From: CAYWPG01 sp964460035
GTDB lineage: Bacteria > Pseudomonadota > Gammaproteobacteria > Nitrococcales > AK92
Direction: 5' to 3'
Length of the DNA stretch: 64,000 nt
Assembly (NCBI GenBank): GCA_964460035.1
Contig: CAYWPG010000013.1
Span: forward strand, 27,955 to 91,954
Of this stretch, positions 26,224 to 35,731 are shown piece by piece (positions within the stretch are counted from its first letter, which is position 1; each line of letters begins with the position of its first letter). The position numbers and the translations under genes were made by a program. The notes under the pieces were generated by a model. It was not told where the DNA came from. It was given only the letters and a program-made list of their open reading frames with translations, and searched no databases.

Positions 26224-27009
26224 ATGGAAGGGCCTGACGAATATGTAGCGGAAGCCGAAGGCATATACACCCGGTTCGGCGAACAACAGGTTCACGAAAA
26301 CCTGTCCCTGGCCGTGCGCCGCGGGGAGTTGCTGGCGCTGGTGGGCAGCAGCGGCAGCGGCAAGACCGTGCTGCTGCGCGAGCTGATTCTGTTGGCGCGC
26401 CCGCAACGCGGCACCATCAGACTGTTCGGGACGGACGTAAGCGGCCTGGACGAACAGCAGCTCACCGCCATGCGTGGGCGGATCGGCGTAATGTTCCAGC
26501 GCGGCGCGCTGTTCAGCTCCCTCACCGTGCTGGAGAACATTTGCTTGCCGCTGCGCGAGCATACGACTCTATCATCTCGATTGCGCGCCGAGATCGCGCT
26601 GCTCAAGTTGAAGCTGGCGGGCCTGACGCCGGCAGCGGGCAATAAGTATCCCAGCGAGCTGAGCGGCGGCATGATCAAGCGGGCGGCCCTGGCGCGTGCC
26701 CTGGCCTTGGATCCGACAGTACTGTTTCTAGACGAGCCTACCGCGGGGCTGGACCCCGTGGGCGCTACGGCCTTCGACGATCTTATTATCGCGCTCAAAT
26801 CGTTGCTCGATCTTACCGTAGTGATGGTCACTCATGACCCGGATTCGCTCTGGCGAATCACCGACCGGGTAGCCTTCCTGGCCGAGCGTCGCGTGCTGAT
26901 GACGGCGCCCATCAACGAGCTGGCCCAAGCCTCCCATCCTGAGATTCAGGCCTATTTTCGTGGGGCTCGTATGCAGAATGCACGGGAGCGCGCATGGAAA
27001 CCCGCATAA
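26224..27009 (+). CDS. mlaF: MlaF-like ABC transporter ATP-binding protein
   Basis: A 261-residue ATPase with Walker A GSSGSGKT, signature LSGGMIKRAALARAL, Walker B TVLFLDEPTAGLDP and switch His in VTHD. The motif LSGGMxKR is typical of the Mla/Ttg2 subfamily. It energises the STAS-MlaE permease. I prefer ATG 26224, one base after the mlaE stop, to a TTG at 26212. Confidence 0.92.
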   Translation: MEGPDEYVAEAEGIYTRFGEQQVHENLSLAVRRGELLALVGSSGSGKTVLLRELILLARPQRGTIRLFGTDVSGLDEQQLTAMRGRIGVMFQRGALFSSLTVLENICLPLREHTTLSSRLRAEIALLKLKLAGLTPAAGNKYPSELSGGMIKRAALARALALDPTVLFLDEPTAGLDPVGATAFDDLIIALKSLLDLTVVMVTHDPDSLWRITDRVAFLAERRVLMTAPINELAQASHPEIQAYFRGARMQNARERAWKPA

Positions 27010-27917
27010 ACTACATTGCCGTCGGCGTCTTCGTCCTCGTCTTCGGCTTTGCGCTGCTTGCCTTGGCAGTCTGGCTGGGCACCGACATCGCCGGCCGCGA
27101 CTACGTGCGCTATTCCGTGTATTTCAGCGAGTCGGTGTCGGGCTTGAGCCGCAACGCCAACGTCAACTACCGCGGCGTCAACGTCGGCCGTGTCGCCGAG
27201 CTGCGCATCGCCCCTCATAACCCCCGGCTGGTGCATGTGGTGCTGGAGATCCAGCCTGCAACGCCCATACGCGCCGATACGGTGGCCATGCTGCGCATGC
27301 AAGGCGTTACCGGCATAGCGGAGATAGAACTGAGCGGTACGGATTTGCAGGCGCCGCCCCCCCCTTGGCCGCCAGGCGAGCCCTATCCGGTGATAACCGG
27401 CGGCCCTTCCCTGCTCTCGCGCCTGGAGAGTGCGCTGACCAGCAGCATGCAAACGCTGGACGTTCTCGCCCAGCGTGTCTCGCAACTGATAGCCCCCGAA
27501 AACCTCGAAGCACTGGCGGCGACGCTACACCACCTGGAGACCATTACCGCCACCTTGGCACACAACCGCGCCAGCATAGAGCGCAGCCTTGGCCACGCCG
27601 AGCGCCTGCTGGCGCAAAGCGCCGATGCGACAGCCAACCTGACGCCGTTGTTGGCCGACATGCAGCAGACTTTGTCGACGTTTCAGACGGTTGCCAGCGC
27701 TTTCAGCAGCGCCGGCGAGGATTTCGGCGCACTAGCGCGCGAAGGCCGCGCGGGCATAGCGGAGTTCTCCCGCAGCAGCCTTCCGCAACTCAACCGTGCG
27801 ATCGAAGAAGTCCATGCCTTGGCCGACAGTCTCTCCCGTCTGGCGCAAGAGCTCAGCGAGCAACCGGAAATGCTGTTGTTCGGACGGCCTCAGCCACCGG
27901 CCGGGCCGGGCGAATGA
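26994..27917 (+). CDS. mlaD: MCE domain (MlaD/PqiB-type) lipid-binding protein
   Basis: A 307-residue protein with one N-terminal transmembrane helix (about 7-28), then an MCE domain (about 38-120: SVYFSESVSGLSRNANVNYRGVNVGRV and RMQGVTGIAEIELSG). A long C-terminal region (about 140-290) is helical, with coiled-coil-like heptads. It is longer than E. coli MlaD (183 residues) and closer to Mycobacterium or plant forms in shape. It should form a hexameric ring on the permease. The start overlaps the ATPase gene by 16 bases. Confidence 0.9.
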   Translation: METRINYIAVGVFVLVFGFALLALAVWLGTDIAGRDYVRYSVYFSESVSGLSRNANVNYRGVNVGRVAELRIAPHNPRLVHVVLEIQPATPIRADTVAMLRMQGVTGIAEIELSGTDLQAPPPPWPPGEPYPVITGGPSLLSRLESALTSSMQTLDVLAQRVSQLIAPENLEALAATLHHLETITATLAHNRASIERSLGHAERLLAQSADATANLTPLLADMQQTLSTFQTVASAFSSAGEDFGALAREGRAGIAEFSRSSLPQLNRAIEEVHALADSLSRLAQELSEQPEMLLFGRPQPPAGPGE

Positions 27918-27931
27918 AGCGAGGAAACGTC

Positions 27932-28582
27932 ATGCTCGTCAAGAACCTTCCAATGCTCGCCAGCTTCGCCCTCCTTGCACTTGCGCTGAGCGCTTGCCAG
28001 CTGCCGCCGGTTGGCGGACGGGCTTCTCCACAACTGTACCAATTGGCCTTGGACGAATCGCCCGTAACGGCCGCTAGCGGCGAAGGCAACGGAATATTGG
28101 TAATTGAACGGCCTCAGGCGGCACCCGGTTACGACACCGCACGCATAGCCTATCAGGTCGCCGCCCACGAGCTGCGCTATTACCGCGAAAGCCGCTGGGC
28201 CGATACACCCAGCCGCATGCTGGAGCCGGCGCTCGTAGACGCGCTGGAGAGCAGCGGTCTGTTCCGCGCCGTAGTCAGCCCCACTTCTACTGTAGCGCCC
28301 GACTACCAGTTGGCGACAGACCTGCTGCTAGTGCAGCAGCGCTTCGACAGCGACGGCAACAGTCATGCTCGGTTGCGCATGCGCATCACTTTGCTGGACC
28401 TGCGCAGCGACGAGGTGCTCGGCACACGCATGATCGACATTCGCAAACCGGCTCCCACACCCGATGCCAGCGGCGGCGTCATCGCCGCCAACCAAGCCTT
28501 GCAGGAAGCGGTCCGCCAGCTTCAGCCCTTTATCAAAAACCTGCTTGGCGCCGCCGACAGCGTCGCCGATCGTCGTCCCTAG
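27932..28582 (+). CDS. ABC transport auxiliary lipoprotein (PqiC/YmbA-like)
   Basis: A 216-residue lipoprotein with lipobox ALSAC (Cys near residue 23) and the ABC_trans_aux fold: LDESPVTAASGE, IAYQVAAHELRYYRESRWADTPSRMLEPALVDALESSG. In PqiABC the equivalent lipoprotein sits in the outer membrane and contacts the MCE tunnel. It takes the place held by mlaC in E. coli. ATG 27932 has GAGGA six bases upstream; an ATG at 27914 overlapping the previous stop is an alternative. Confidence 0.88.
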   Translation: MLVKNLPMLASFALLALALSACQLPPVGGRASPQLYQLALDESPVTAASGEGNGILVIERPQAAPGYDTARIAYQVAAHELRYYRESRWADTPSRMLEPALVDALESSGLFRAVVSPTSTVAPDYQLATDLLLVQQRFDSDGNSHARLRMRITLLDLRSDEVLGTRMIDIRKPAPTPDASGGVIAANQALQEAVRQLQPFIKNLLGAADSVADRRP

Positions 28583-28610
28583 CTCGCCTCGCCCGCTCCG
28601 CGCACGCGGC

Positions 28611-29474
28611 TCAGCGAAGTTCTCCCTGCAACTCAGGGGGACGGTAGCTTTCGCGCCGTGAAATTTGCTCCTCCGCGTAACGGTTGAGCACCGTAATGCT
28701 GATACGGCGGTTGACCGGGTTGTAAGGATCGGTCTGATCGAACAGTACCGTATCCGCTAATCCGGTCACCTGAGCGACGCGCTCCGGCCGCAAGCCCCCT
28801 GCCAGCAATGCGCGGCGCGCGGCATTGGCGCGATCCGTCGACAACTCCCAGTTGCCATACTCGTCGCTGCGCACGACGAACAGCCTGGCGTCGGTATGCC
28901 CGGCAATGGCGATCTTGTTCGGTACGCGGTTTATCACGTCCGCCAGTTTTATCAGGATGCGCTCGGCGTAATCCTTGAGCTGCGGACTGCCCAGATCGAA
29001 CATAGGCCGGTTTTCCTTGTCCACCAGCTGGATACGCAAGCCTTCCGGCGTAATGTCCAGCAACAGCTGGTCCTTGAACGGCTCCAGGGCTTGGCTGCGG
29101 TCGATGGCTTCTTCCAGCACCTGTTGCAGCGCTTCCAGCTGCGCCAGTTCCTGAGCCTCCAGCATGCCGTCCAAGCGGGTGCCGGCGGGCTGGTGGGGCT
29201 GGGTGCCCAAATCCACCGGTGCCGTCGAGCGCCCCTTGAAGTCGATAATGCTGACCTGGCCACTGGGTCCGGGCGTCTGACTGGGGTTGCGGAAGTACTC
29301 GGCGATACCGGCTCTGCTCAACTCGTCCATGTTGCCGACCAGCCATAGCAAGAGAAAGGTCGCGAACATCGCCGTCATGAAGTCCGCGAAAGCAACTTTC
29401 CAGCCGCCGGAGTAGTGGCTGCCGCTTACCTTCTTGACCCGCTTGATGACTATCGGCTGGTTCTTCTCTTCCAC
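28611..29474 (-). CDS. motB: Flagellar motor stator protein MotB
   Basis: A 287-residue protein. The N-terminal helix WKVAFADFMTAMFATFLLLWL (about 25-45) holds the essential proton-accepting Asp. A plug and linker follow, and the OmpA-like peptidoglycan-binding domain covers about 140-265 (IAIAGHTDARLF, STDRANAARRALL, NRRISITVL). It anchors the stator to the cell wall. The GTG start lies 35 bp after motA; C-terminal residues past 265 are polar and variable. Confidence 0.94.
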   Translation of the reverse strand: MEEKNQPIVIKRVKKVSGSHYSGGWKVAFADFMTAMFATFLLLWLVGNMDELSRAGIAEYFRNPSQTPGPSGQVSIIDFKGRSTAPVDLGTQPHQPAGTRLDGMLEAQELAQLEALQQVLEEAIDRSQALEPFKDQLLLDITPEGLRIQLVDKENRPMFDLGSPQLKDYAERILIKLADVINRVPNKIAIAGHTDARLFVVRSDEYGNWELSTDRANAARRALLAGGLRPERVAQVTGLADTVLFDQTDPYNPVNRRISITVLNRYAEEQISRRESYRPPELQGELR

Positions 29475-29509
29475 GATCCTGGCCCGCCCCGCTCTCAGCT
29501 GCTACGCCG

Positions 29510-30370
29510 TTACGCCGCTGCACGTCCCTTGATGCGATCCTCCAGCTCCTGGAAGGACGGGCGCTCGGATTCGTACATGACCTTACGGCCGAACTCGATG
29601 GCCAGCACCGGCTTGTAGCCGTTCAGGATGGCCATGATGGTGACCTTGATCGTCTCAAGGAATTTGGTCTTCTCGCGCGCGTGATGTTCCAGAGCCGCTC
29701 CAACCGGACCGATGAACGAGTAGCCGACGAGAATACCCATGAAAGTGCCGATCAGCGCTGCCGCGACCAGGCCACCCAGCACGGCCACCGGCGCATCGAT
29801 GGACTTCATCGCGATGGTAATGCCCAGGATGGCTGCTACCACGCCCAGTGCGGGCAAGCCGTCAGCCATGCGCGCCAAGGCGTGTGCGGGGAGCTCGGCT
29901 TCGCGGTGGTGCGTCTCCAGCTCCAGATCCATCAAGTTCTCCAGCTCGAAAGGATTCATGCTGCCGCCGACCATCAAGCGCAGATAATCGGTTAGAAAGT
30001 TCATGGCGTCCCGCTGGGCCAGAATCTTCGGATACTTCTGGAACAGCTCGCTGTTCTCGGGATCCTCCACGTCGTCTTCTATGGACAACAGCCCTTCGCG
30101 TTGCGCCTTGTAGAACAGCTCGTAGAGCATCGCCAGCAGCTCCATGTAGAGCTCTTTGTTATAGGGCGAGCCCTTGAACACCATCGGTATCCCGACAACG
30201 ACCTGTTTGAGGACTTTGACCGGGTTGGCGATGACAAAGCCCCCTAGCGCTGCGCCGAAGATGATCAGAATCTCGAACGGCTGCCATAGCAGTATCGGGT
30301 TGCCGCCGTGGGCTAGATACCCGGTCAGCACCGATCCCACTACTATCAAAACTCCAATGATCATCATCAT
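29510..30370 (-). CDS. motA: Flagellar motor stator protein MotA
   Basis: A 286-residue protein with four transmembrane helices (about 2-21, 33-52, 170-190 and 203-225) and a large cytoplasmic loop. Conserved ARMADGLPALGVVAAILGI and the TM4 motif GTFMGILVGYSFIGPVG match MotA. With MotB it forms the 5:2 proton-driven stator. No other flagellar gene is nearby, which is common for motAB. Confidence 0.95.
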   Translation of the reverse strand: MMMIIGVLIVVGSVLTGYLAHGGNPILLWQPFEILIIFGAALGGFVIANPVKVLKQVVVGIPMVFKGSPYNKELYMELLAMLYELFYKAQREGLLSIEDDVEDPENSELFQKYPKILAQRDAMNFLTDYLRLMVGGSMNPFELENLMDLELETHHREAELPAHALARMADGLPALGVVAAILGITIAMKSIDAPVAVLGGLVAAALIGTFMGILVGYSFIGPVGAALEHHAREKTKFLETIKVTIMAILNGYKPVLAIEFGRKVMYESERPSFQELEDRIKGRAAA

Positions 30371-31095
30371 GACGCAGTCTTACCCCCGTCAGCTGCGGAA
30401 ATCCGTCGCTGCCAAACTCTTATCCTTATTCAAGGCGTGCGGCTCGTCAGCCGCCCCACCAGATTCATACGCGTCAGCCTGCGCTAGCGTAGTCAGCGCT
30501 TTCCCTTACGGCGCATGGATACACCGTCGCCCCAAGGCCATCCCCTTGGGCGCGATGGACCGGCAACCGAGCAAAGCGAATCCGTCGCGCTCCGACCTCG
30601 ATCAGGCGAGCTTCGAATAGCTTGTCGGCAGACGTCGCGGAGTCTTAACCCCAACATCGAACCTGAGCTTCGCTCAAGCTAATCGAGCAACTGCCGAAAA
30701 CAGGACATAGAGCCCTATCGCCAAGCGGCTGCGGGAACGGCTGAAGGCCCAGCCCGCTGCCTCCCGGTAAAGTACACAGAGCTGTGACGCACATCGATCC
30801 GGCACGTAAGCGTTCGATCGATAGAGCTCTGGGAAAGCGCTGGACAAAGCCATGTTTGCACGGCCGCTCGGGCAACGACGGCCTTCCCGCAGCCACGGGC
30901 CTATACTCCGCAGGGCCGAAGGCTCGCGCCTTCCAGGCGAGGGGATGTGGGTGTCCTGCCGGGAAACGCCGCATGGGTTCGGCGCAATGCCCAAAGCTCG
31001 GGTTCCGATCCGCGATTCTACATTAGCTGTAAACAATGTTGAGGGATCGAGGCGCGCCACAACAGCTCGCTTCAAGATGTGGGGGGGAAGACGCC
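30371..31095. other. Long divergent intergenic region upstream of motA and the HDOD gene
   Basis: About 725 bases without a supportable gene. Short frames on both strands look like composition artefacts. The sequence TATACT at 30902-30907 could be a -10 element for the HDOD gene, without a good -35 box. I could not find a sigma-28-type promoter for motA by eye. Confidence 0.35.
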
Positions 31096-32577
31096 ATGAC
31101 ATCGATGCCACGCCGCCTACAGGACTGGGTGGAGGCGCTCGGCGACTGTCGCCTGCCCTGCCTGCCCATTGTAAAAACTGCGCTACAGGAGATCGCGAGC
31201 CAAGGCGACACCGTGCCGGTCAACGAGCTATGCGCAATCATCTACCGCGATCCGGCTCTGGTACAGCATATTCTGCGCTTCGCAAACAGCCTGCCGCATC
31301 GTCATCTCGCTTCCCGTGTCAATAGCCTGGAGCAGGCCGTGATGATGATCGGCCAGCAACGGGTGCTGAGCATGCCGGCGGAAATGCCCAAGCTGGACAG
31401 CCTGCCGGCGGTCAACAGGGAAGGATACTTGGCGGCGATCAGCGGCGCCTATCATGCTGCCTGCCAGGCCTGGACCTGGGCCAGGCTGACGCGCGACATG
31501 ATTCCGGCGGAGGTATTCACGGCCACATTGCTACGGCACGTAGGCGAGCTCGCCTTGTGGGCTTACGGCGGCAACACAATGCCCGAGCTGGTGGAGCAGC
31601 CCGGTTACCAGCAAGGCTACCAGGAAGAGACCGAATACGTTCATTTGGGCTTCCCCATTACCGAGCTCTCCCTGGCGCTGGTACAGCGTTGGCACCTGCC
31701 CACCCTCGCCGCCGAAAACCTCCGGCCTGAGAAAATCGTAGGAAGGCGCACCCTGGGCATTACCCTGGCGGTACGTTTGAATAAGGTTGCGCACCACGGT
31801 TGGTCGCACCCCGAGGTACGGCGCATTCTCAAGGCGCTGACCGAGCTGCTCAAGACGGATGAACCGGCAGCGGCCGCCACCGTCCAGCAGGCCGCAGAAC
31901 TGGCGGCGCGCGAAACGGCTTTTCTGGAGCCGCATAGCTTCGCCCCGTTACTGGAAGAGTTCCCCGAAGAATTCGAAGAGCAAACGCTAAAGCGCCCTCC
32001 AAGTCCCTTCTGCATCACACCGCAACGCGATCTGCTGCGACGCACGCTTGCCCAGCTTGCGCATGCGGACTACCAGCGGACGTTCGAGGAGCTGGCCGCC
32101 AAGCACGAACACGTCTGGGACTGGGACCCCATCATCGCGCTCGGCCTGCGGGCGCTGCACGGCGGCCTGGGCTTGAGCCGCGCCCTGTTCTGCAAGCTCA
32201 ACCCCGCAACCGATGTCCTCGAAGCTTACATGGTACTGGGAGCCGACAGCGATCCCCTGTTCAGTCGCTTTCGGGCTGCGCTCACACCCGGCACGCTGAT
32301 TCAGCAGCTGATGAAAATCCCGCAGACACTGTGGCTGAACGACACCAACCGTGCCAAACTGCTGCCCTTGATACCGCGCCCTCTGCGTATGACCTTAGGC
32401 GTAGACAGCTTCTTCGCCGCGTCGATTTTCATTGCCGGCAAGCCCTTTGGCATGGTCTACGCCGACCGTCATCTGCCCGGCTGCGAGCTGGACGCCCGAA
32501 GCTACAAAGCCTTCAAGGAAGTCTGCAAGCTGATGAAGCGCCAGCTTGTACAGCAACCGAACATAGGTAGGGCTTGA
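31096..32577 (+). CDS. HDOD domain signalling protein
   Basis: A 493-residue protein. Residues about 10-250 form an HDOD domain (LPCLPIVKTALQEIAS, IIYRDPALVQHILRFANS, LEQAVMMIGQQRV), a catalytically inert relative of HD phosphohydrolases used in stress, motility and cell-cycle signalling. The C-terminal part (about 320-490) resembles a GAF-like sensory domain (ALGLRALHGGLGLSRALFCKLN, SFFAASIFIAGKPFGMVYADR). I choose ATG 31096, preceded by GGGGGAAG. It stands alone, next to motAB. Confidence 0.88.
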   Translation: MTSMPRRLQDWVEALGDCRLPCLPIVKTALQEIASQGDTVPVNELCAIIYRDPALVQHILRFANSLPHRHLASRVNSLEQAVMMIGQQRVLSMPAEMPKLDSLPAVNREGYLAAISGAYHAACQAWTWARLTRDMIPAEVFTATLLRHVGELALWAYGGNTMPELVEQPGYQQGYQEETEYVHLGFPITELSLALVQRWHLPTLAAENLRPEKIVGRRTLGITLAVRLNKVAHHGWSHPEVRRILKALTELLKTDEPAAAATVQQAAELAARETAFLEPHSFAPLLEEFPEEFEEQTLKRPPSPFCITPQRDLLRRTLAQLAHADYQRTFEELAAKHEHVWDWDPIIALGLRALHGGLGLSRALFCKLNPATDVLEAYMVLGADSDPLFSRFRAALTPGTLIQQLMKIPQTLWLNDTNRAKLLPLIPRPLRMTLGVDSFFAASIFIAGKPFGMVYADRHLPGCELDARSYKAFKEVCKLMKRQLVQQPNIGRA

Positions 32578-32674
32578 ATACCCGGCAGCCCCCTATCGGC
32601 GTGTCGCTCGGGGGGATTGGGGAGCAGCCAACGCAACACCGCAGCACCGACACCGAATACCCGCGGGCGGCGGC

Positions 32675-33538
32675 TCAACGCCGCTGCCCTGCTTCGGCTA
32701 TCGCCCCTTTGCCTACCCCCTCGAATGCGCGCACCTCGAAATGGTGCTGCGGCTCGGCGGCGGCGAGCGTCGATGCTATATGCTGCGCGATATGTTCGAC
32801 AGTGGAGTCGGTGTCGATCAGGTAACAGCGCGCCTGGGGCAGACACAACTCGAACTCGCCCTCAGGGGCGCGATAGCGGAACCGGTAGTAGGCGTATGCG
32901 CCTATGGTTTCCTCGGCAATGACATCTTCCCGCGAACCGATATATATGTCGCGCCAACGCTCCGCCCAACGCGCTTCCAGCTCCTCCGCCCGGCGCCCGT
33001 CGCGCGCTATGTAAAGTCGTGAACGATGACCGTGAGCGATGCGCTGGCATTGACCCTGATGCTTCTTCAAGCCATGGCTGTAGTGGTAATAGGCGCCGTC
33101 GATATGTTCCAGGCGCAGGCGAACGCGCACATCGGTAACGTTGTCCGGCAGCACCTTCGTCAACTCTGCCGTTATCAGCCGCTCCAGGACCGCGCTTTCG
33201 ATCCGGGCGGCATCGACCAGGCAGGCGCCGGACTGCGGTGCCCGAAATTGAATCACCGTGCCATCCTCGCAGCGGAACTCTAGCGCAACCTCCGCCCCTG
33301 CTTCGCGCAGCGCCAGACCGGATGCTTGCAGCGGGACCAGCAGCTTATGATCGACTTGCGCGTCTATCGCCGCTTTCACGCGCTTTTTCACCAATCCGAA
33401 ATCGAACACCATGCCCTGCGCGTCGAGCGCGCCACCCAGCTCGAGATCCACGATCCAGCTCTGCCCCACCAGCCCGCGGACGGGATCGAGCAGCGAGGAG
33501 TCGATAACGGTCAGTTGTTCAACGAACAGGCGCGGCAT
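32675..33538 (-). CDS. Tandem T-fold 6-pyruvoyl-tetrahydropterin synthase/QueD-like protein
   Basis: A 287-residue protein about twice the length of QueD. The first half has FDFGLVKKRVKAAID and VDHKLLVP, the T-fold core without the metal site. The second half has His155 and CQRIAHGH (Cys164, His169, His171), which match the catalytic Cys and zinc-binding His residues of the PTPS family, then DTDSTVEHIAQHI, resembling the family's PTxExxA motif. The likely fold is a doubled T-fold with one metal site per chain. The substrate is uncertain; no queuosine genes are adjacent. Confidence 0.8.
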   Translation of the reverse strand: MPRLFVEQLTVIDSSLLDPVRGLVGQSWIVDLELGGALDAQGMVFDFGLVKKRVKAAIDAQVDHKLLVPLQASGLALREAGAEVALEFRCEDGTVIQFRAPQSGACLVDAARIESAVLERLITAELTKVLPDNVTDVRVRLRLEHIDGAYYHYSHGLKKHQGQCQRIAHGHRSRLYIARDGRRAEELEARWAERWRDIYIGSREDVIAEETIGAYAYYRFRYRAPEGEFELCLPQARCYLIDTDSTVEHIAQHIASTLAAAEPQHHFEVRAFEGVGKGAIAEAGQRR

Positions 33539-33615
33539 GGTAGAACCTGGCGATTAAGTCAGCCTCCGGGCGCGACACCATAACAGGCCACACCCCACTC
33601 CGAAAGCCAAGCGAG

Positions 33616-34446
33616 TCATTCCTCGCCCCGGCGCAGCCGCGGTTGCACCGCGGTAAGGACGGCGTTCGCAAGCGCGACCACCACGAATAACACCACCGCG
33701 CCGACCACCACGGCGGGCCCCGACGGCAGGTCCCAGGTAAACGATGCTCCCAGCCCCAGCGCTACGGCAAGACAGCCTACGCCGGCGGCAAGCGCGGCCA
33801 TCTGCTCGGGTGTGCGCGCCAAGGTCCGGGCCGTGGCCGCGGGGATGATCAGCAGCGACGTCACCAATAGAATCCCGACCACCTTCATGGCGATAGCGAT
33901 GACGGCAGCCATCAGCAGCATGAACCCCACTAACACGAGGTTGACCGGCACACCGTCGGCGCGCGCCAAATCCTCATGCACGGTAATGCTGAGCAGCGGC
34001 CGCCACAAGGCGACCAGTCCCACGAGCACAAGCAGGCCACCGCCCAGTATCCACCAAAGATCCTGCTGGCTCACGGCGAGGATATCGCCGAACAGATACG
34101 ACATCAGGTCGATGCGCACCGTTTCCATAAAAGCGATGGCCACCAGGCCCAGGGAGAGCGAGCTATGAGCGAGAATCCCCAGCAGGGTGTCATCGGCAAG
34201 GCGTTGGCGCGCGCGCAGCATCACCAGCACGATGGCCAGGGTGGCGCAGACTCCGATAACAGCCAGATTGAGGTCTATGGCCAGTAGAATGCCCAACGCG
34301 ATGCCCAACAGCGCGGAATGCGCCAGCGTATCGCCGAAATACGCCATGCGGCGCCAAACCACGAAGCTGCCCAGCGGGCCGGCGAGCACAGCCAGGCCCA
34401 GCCCGGCCAGCAAAGCGCGCACCAGAAAATCATCCATGGCGAGCAT
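33616..34446 (-). CDS. znuB: Zinc ABC transporter permease ZnuB
   Basis: A 276-residue ABC-3 family permease with eight or nine helices. Conserved stretches are WRRMAYFGDTLAHSALLGIALG, SYLFGDILAVS and MKVVGILLVTSLLIIPAATARTLA. It carries zinc across the inner membrane with ZnuA and ZnuC. ATG 34446 has GGGGAGAGG upstream and overlaps znuC by 17 bases; ATG 34437 is an alternative. A longer open frame upstream lies inside znuC. Confidence 0.93.
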   Translation of the reverse strand: MLAMDDFLVRALLAGLGLAVLAGPLGSFVVWRRMAYFGDTLAHSALLGIALGILLAIDLNLAVIGVCATLAIVLVMLRARQRLADDTLLGILAHSSLSLGLVAIAFMETVRIDLMSYLFGDILAVSQQDLWWILGGGLLVLVGLVALWRPLLSITVHEDLARADGVPVNLVLVGFMLLMAAVIAIAMKVVGILLVTSLLIIPAATARTLARTPEQMAALAAGVGCLAVALGLGASFTWDLPSGPAVVVGAVVLFVVVALANAVLTAVQPRLRRGEE

Positions 34447-35221
34447 GCCTCTCCCCTGCCGATTGCAACGGCCCGCGCAGCGGTCCGTGCGCATGCGGGA
34501 ACACCGCCGTAGCAGGGCCCAGCTCGCGCCCGAACAACGCCTGATATTCCGGATTCTCCTGCACGGAGGTAGGGGCGCCGCGACAGCAAATACGCCCATG
34601 CCCCAGGCAGATCACATCGTCCGATGCCGCCATCACCAGATGCAGGTCGTGCGAAATGATCAACACACCGAATCCGTAGCGATCCCGCAGTTCCTGGATC
34701 AGTCGATACAGCTCGGTCTGGCTTGAATGATCAAGCCCGGCCGCCGGCTCGTCCAAGGCCAGCAGCTGCGGGCGTCGCGCCAAAGCGCGCGCGAGCAGCA
34801 CGCGCCGCAGCTCTCCGCCGGAGAGTCCTTGTAGCGGCTGGCGCAACAAATGCGCCGTTCCGGTATCGGCGACCGCTTGCCGCCACCCGCGGTCGCGCCA
34901 GCCGCTCGCCGCCAGCTGTAGAAACCGCTGCACCGGCAGCGGCAGGCTGCGGTCTACCGCAAAGCTCTGAGGCACATAGCCCACACGTAAACCGGGCCGT
35001 CGCCACAACGCTCCTTCATGCCCTTCCAGGCCGATCAGCGTGCGCAACAGCGTAGTCTTGCCCGAGCCGTTAGGACCTACCAGCGTGAGTATGCGCTCAC
35101 GCTCCAGCGTCAGATCCACATCGCGCAGCACTACCCGTTGCCCACGTCGAACGGACAGGCCTTCGGCTCGAACCAAGACTGCGGTATCGTCAGACGACTT
35201 CAATCCAAACACTTTGGACAC
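34430..35221 (-). CDS. znuC: Zinc ABC transporter ATPase ZnuC
   Basis: A 263-residue ATPase with Walker A GPNGSGKTTLL, signature LSGGELRRVLLARAL, Walker B LLALDEPAAGLD and switch His in ISHDLH. The C-terminal tail is His-rich (FPHAHGP, ERHARHG), common in zinc transport ATPases. It overlaps zur by 22 bases and znuB by 17, so zur-znuC-znuB forms one unit. Confidence 0.95.
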   Translation of the reverse strand: MSKVFGLKSSDDTAVLVRAEGLSVRRGQRVVLRDVDLTLERERILTLVGPNGSGKTTLLRTLIGLEGHEGALWRRPGLRVGYVPQSFAVDRSLPLPVQRFLQLAASGWRDRGWRQAVADTGTAHLLRQPLQGLSGGELRRVLLARALARRPQLLALDEPAAGLDHSSQTELYRLIQELRDRYGFGVLIISHDLHLVMAASDDVICLGHGRICCRGAPTSVQENPEYQALFGRELGPATAVFPHAHGPLRGPLQSAGERHARHG

Positions 35222-35685
35222 AACCCCGCTAGTTCGATGGTCTGGTGATCGAGCCGAAAGCCGAGCGCTCTCGTCTTGCGCCCGATCACAGCACTAATGT
35301 CGGGGTCGTTGAGCTCTGCCACGTCATTGCAACCGCGGCAAATCAGAAACTGCCCGGTATGCGGCAAGCGCGGGTCCGCGCAGCCGATATAGGCATTGAG
35401 CGATTCGATGCGGTGAATGAGCCCTTCCTGCAGTAAGAAGTCCAGCGCGCGGTACACCGTAGGCGGCGCCGCGCCACGGTGACAGGCGCGTAATCGTTCA
35501 AGCAGATCATAAGCCTTCACCGGCTCGTGACTGCTCCAGATCAATCTGAGGACCTGCTCCCGCAGCTTGGTAAGGCGCACACCACGCGCCGCACAAGCGG
35601 ACACCGCGTACGCGATCGCATCCTCCAGGCAACGCTGGTGATCGTGTCCGTGCTGAGGAAAGTCGCTGACAACGGAGTTGGACAT
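35200..35685 (-). CDS. zur: Zinc uptake regulator Zur (Fur family)
   Basis: A 161-residue Fur-family repressor. The winged-helix domain covers about 30-95 (LTKLREQVLRLIWSSHEPVKAYDLLERL, PPTVYRALDFLLQEGLIHRI), then the dimer/metal domain with HTGQFLICRGC and the C-terminal pair LCPKC, giving the structural zinc Cys residues. It represses zinc uptake when zinc is ample. It is first in the zur-znuC-znuB unit and divergent from znuA, with a Zur box in between. Confidence 0.94.
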   Translation of the reverse strand: MSNSVVSDFPQHGHDHQRCLEDAIAYAVSACAARGVRLTKLREQVLRLIWSSHEPVKAYDLLERLRACHRGAAPPTVYRALDFLLQEGLIHRIESLNAYIGCADPRLPHTGQFLICRGCNDVAELNDPDISAVIGRKTRALGFRLDHQTIELAGLCPKCLD

Positions 35686-35707
35686 ATCGGCTTCGCACTC
35701 TTAGCTG

Positions 35708-35731
35708 CATTGCGCAGACAATTGCGCAATG
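35708..35731. repeat. 9-bp inverted repeat next to the Zur box
   Basis: CATTGCGCA at 35708-35716 is exactly complementary to TGCGCAATG at 35723-35731, with a six-base spacer. It overlaps the left end of the Zur box by three bases and could be a second operator or a cruciform. Confidence 0.5.
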
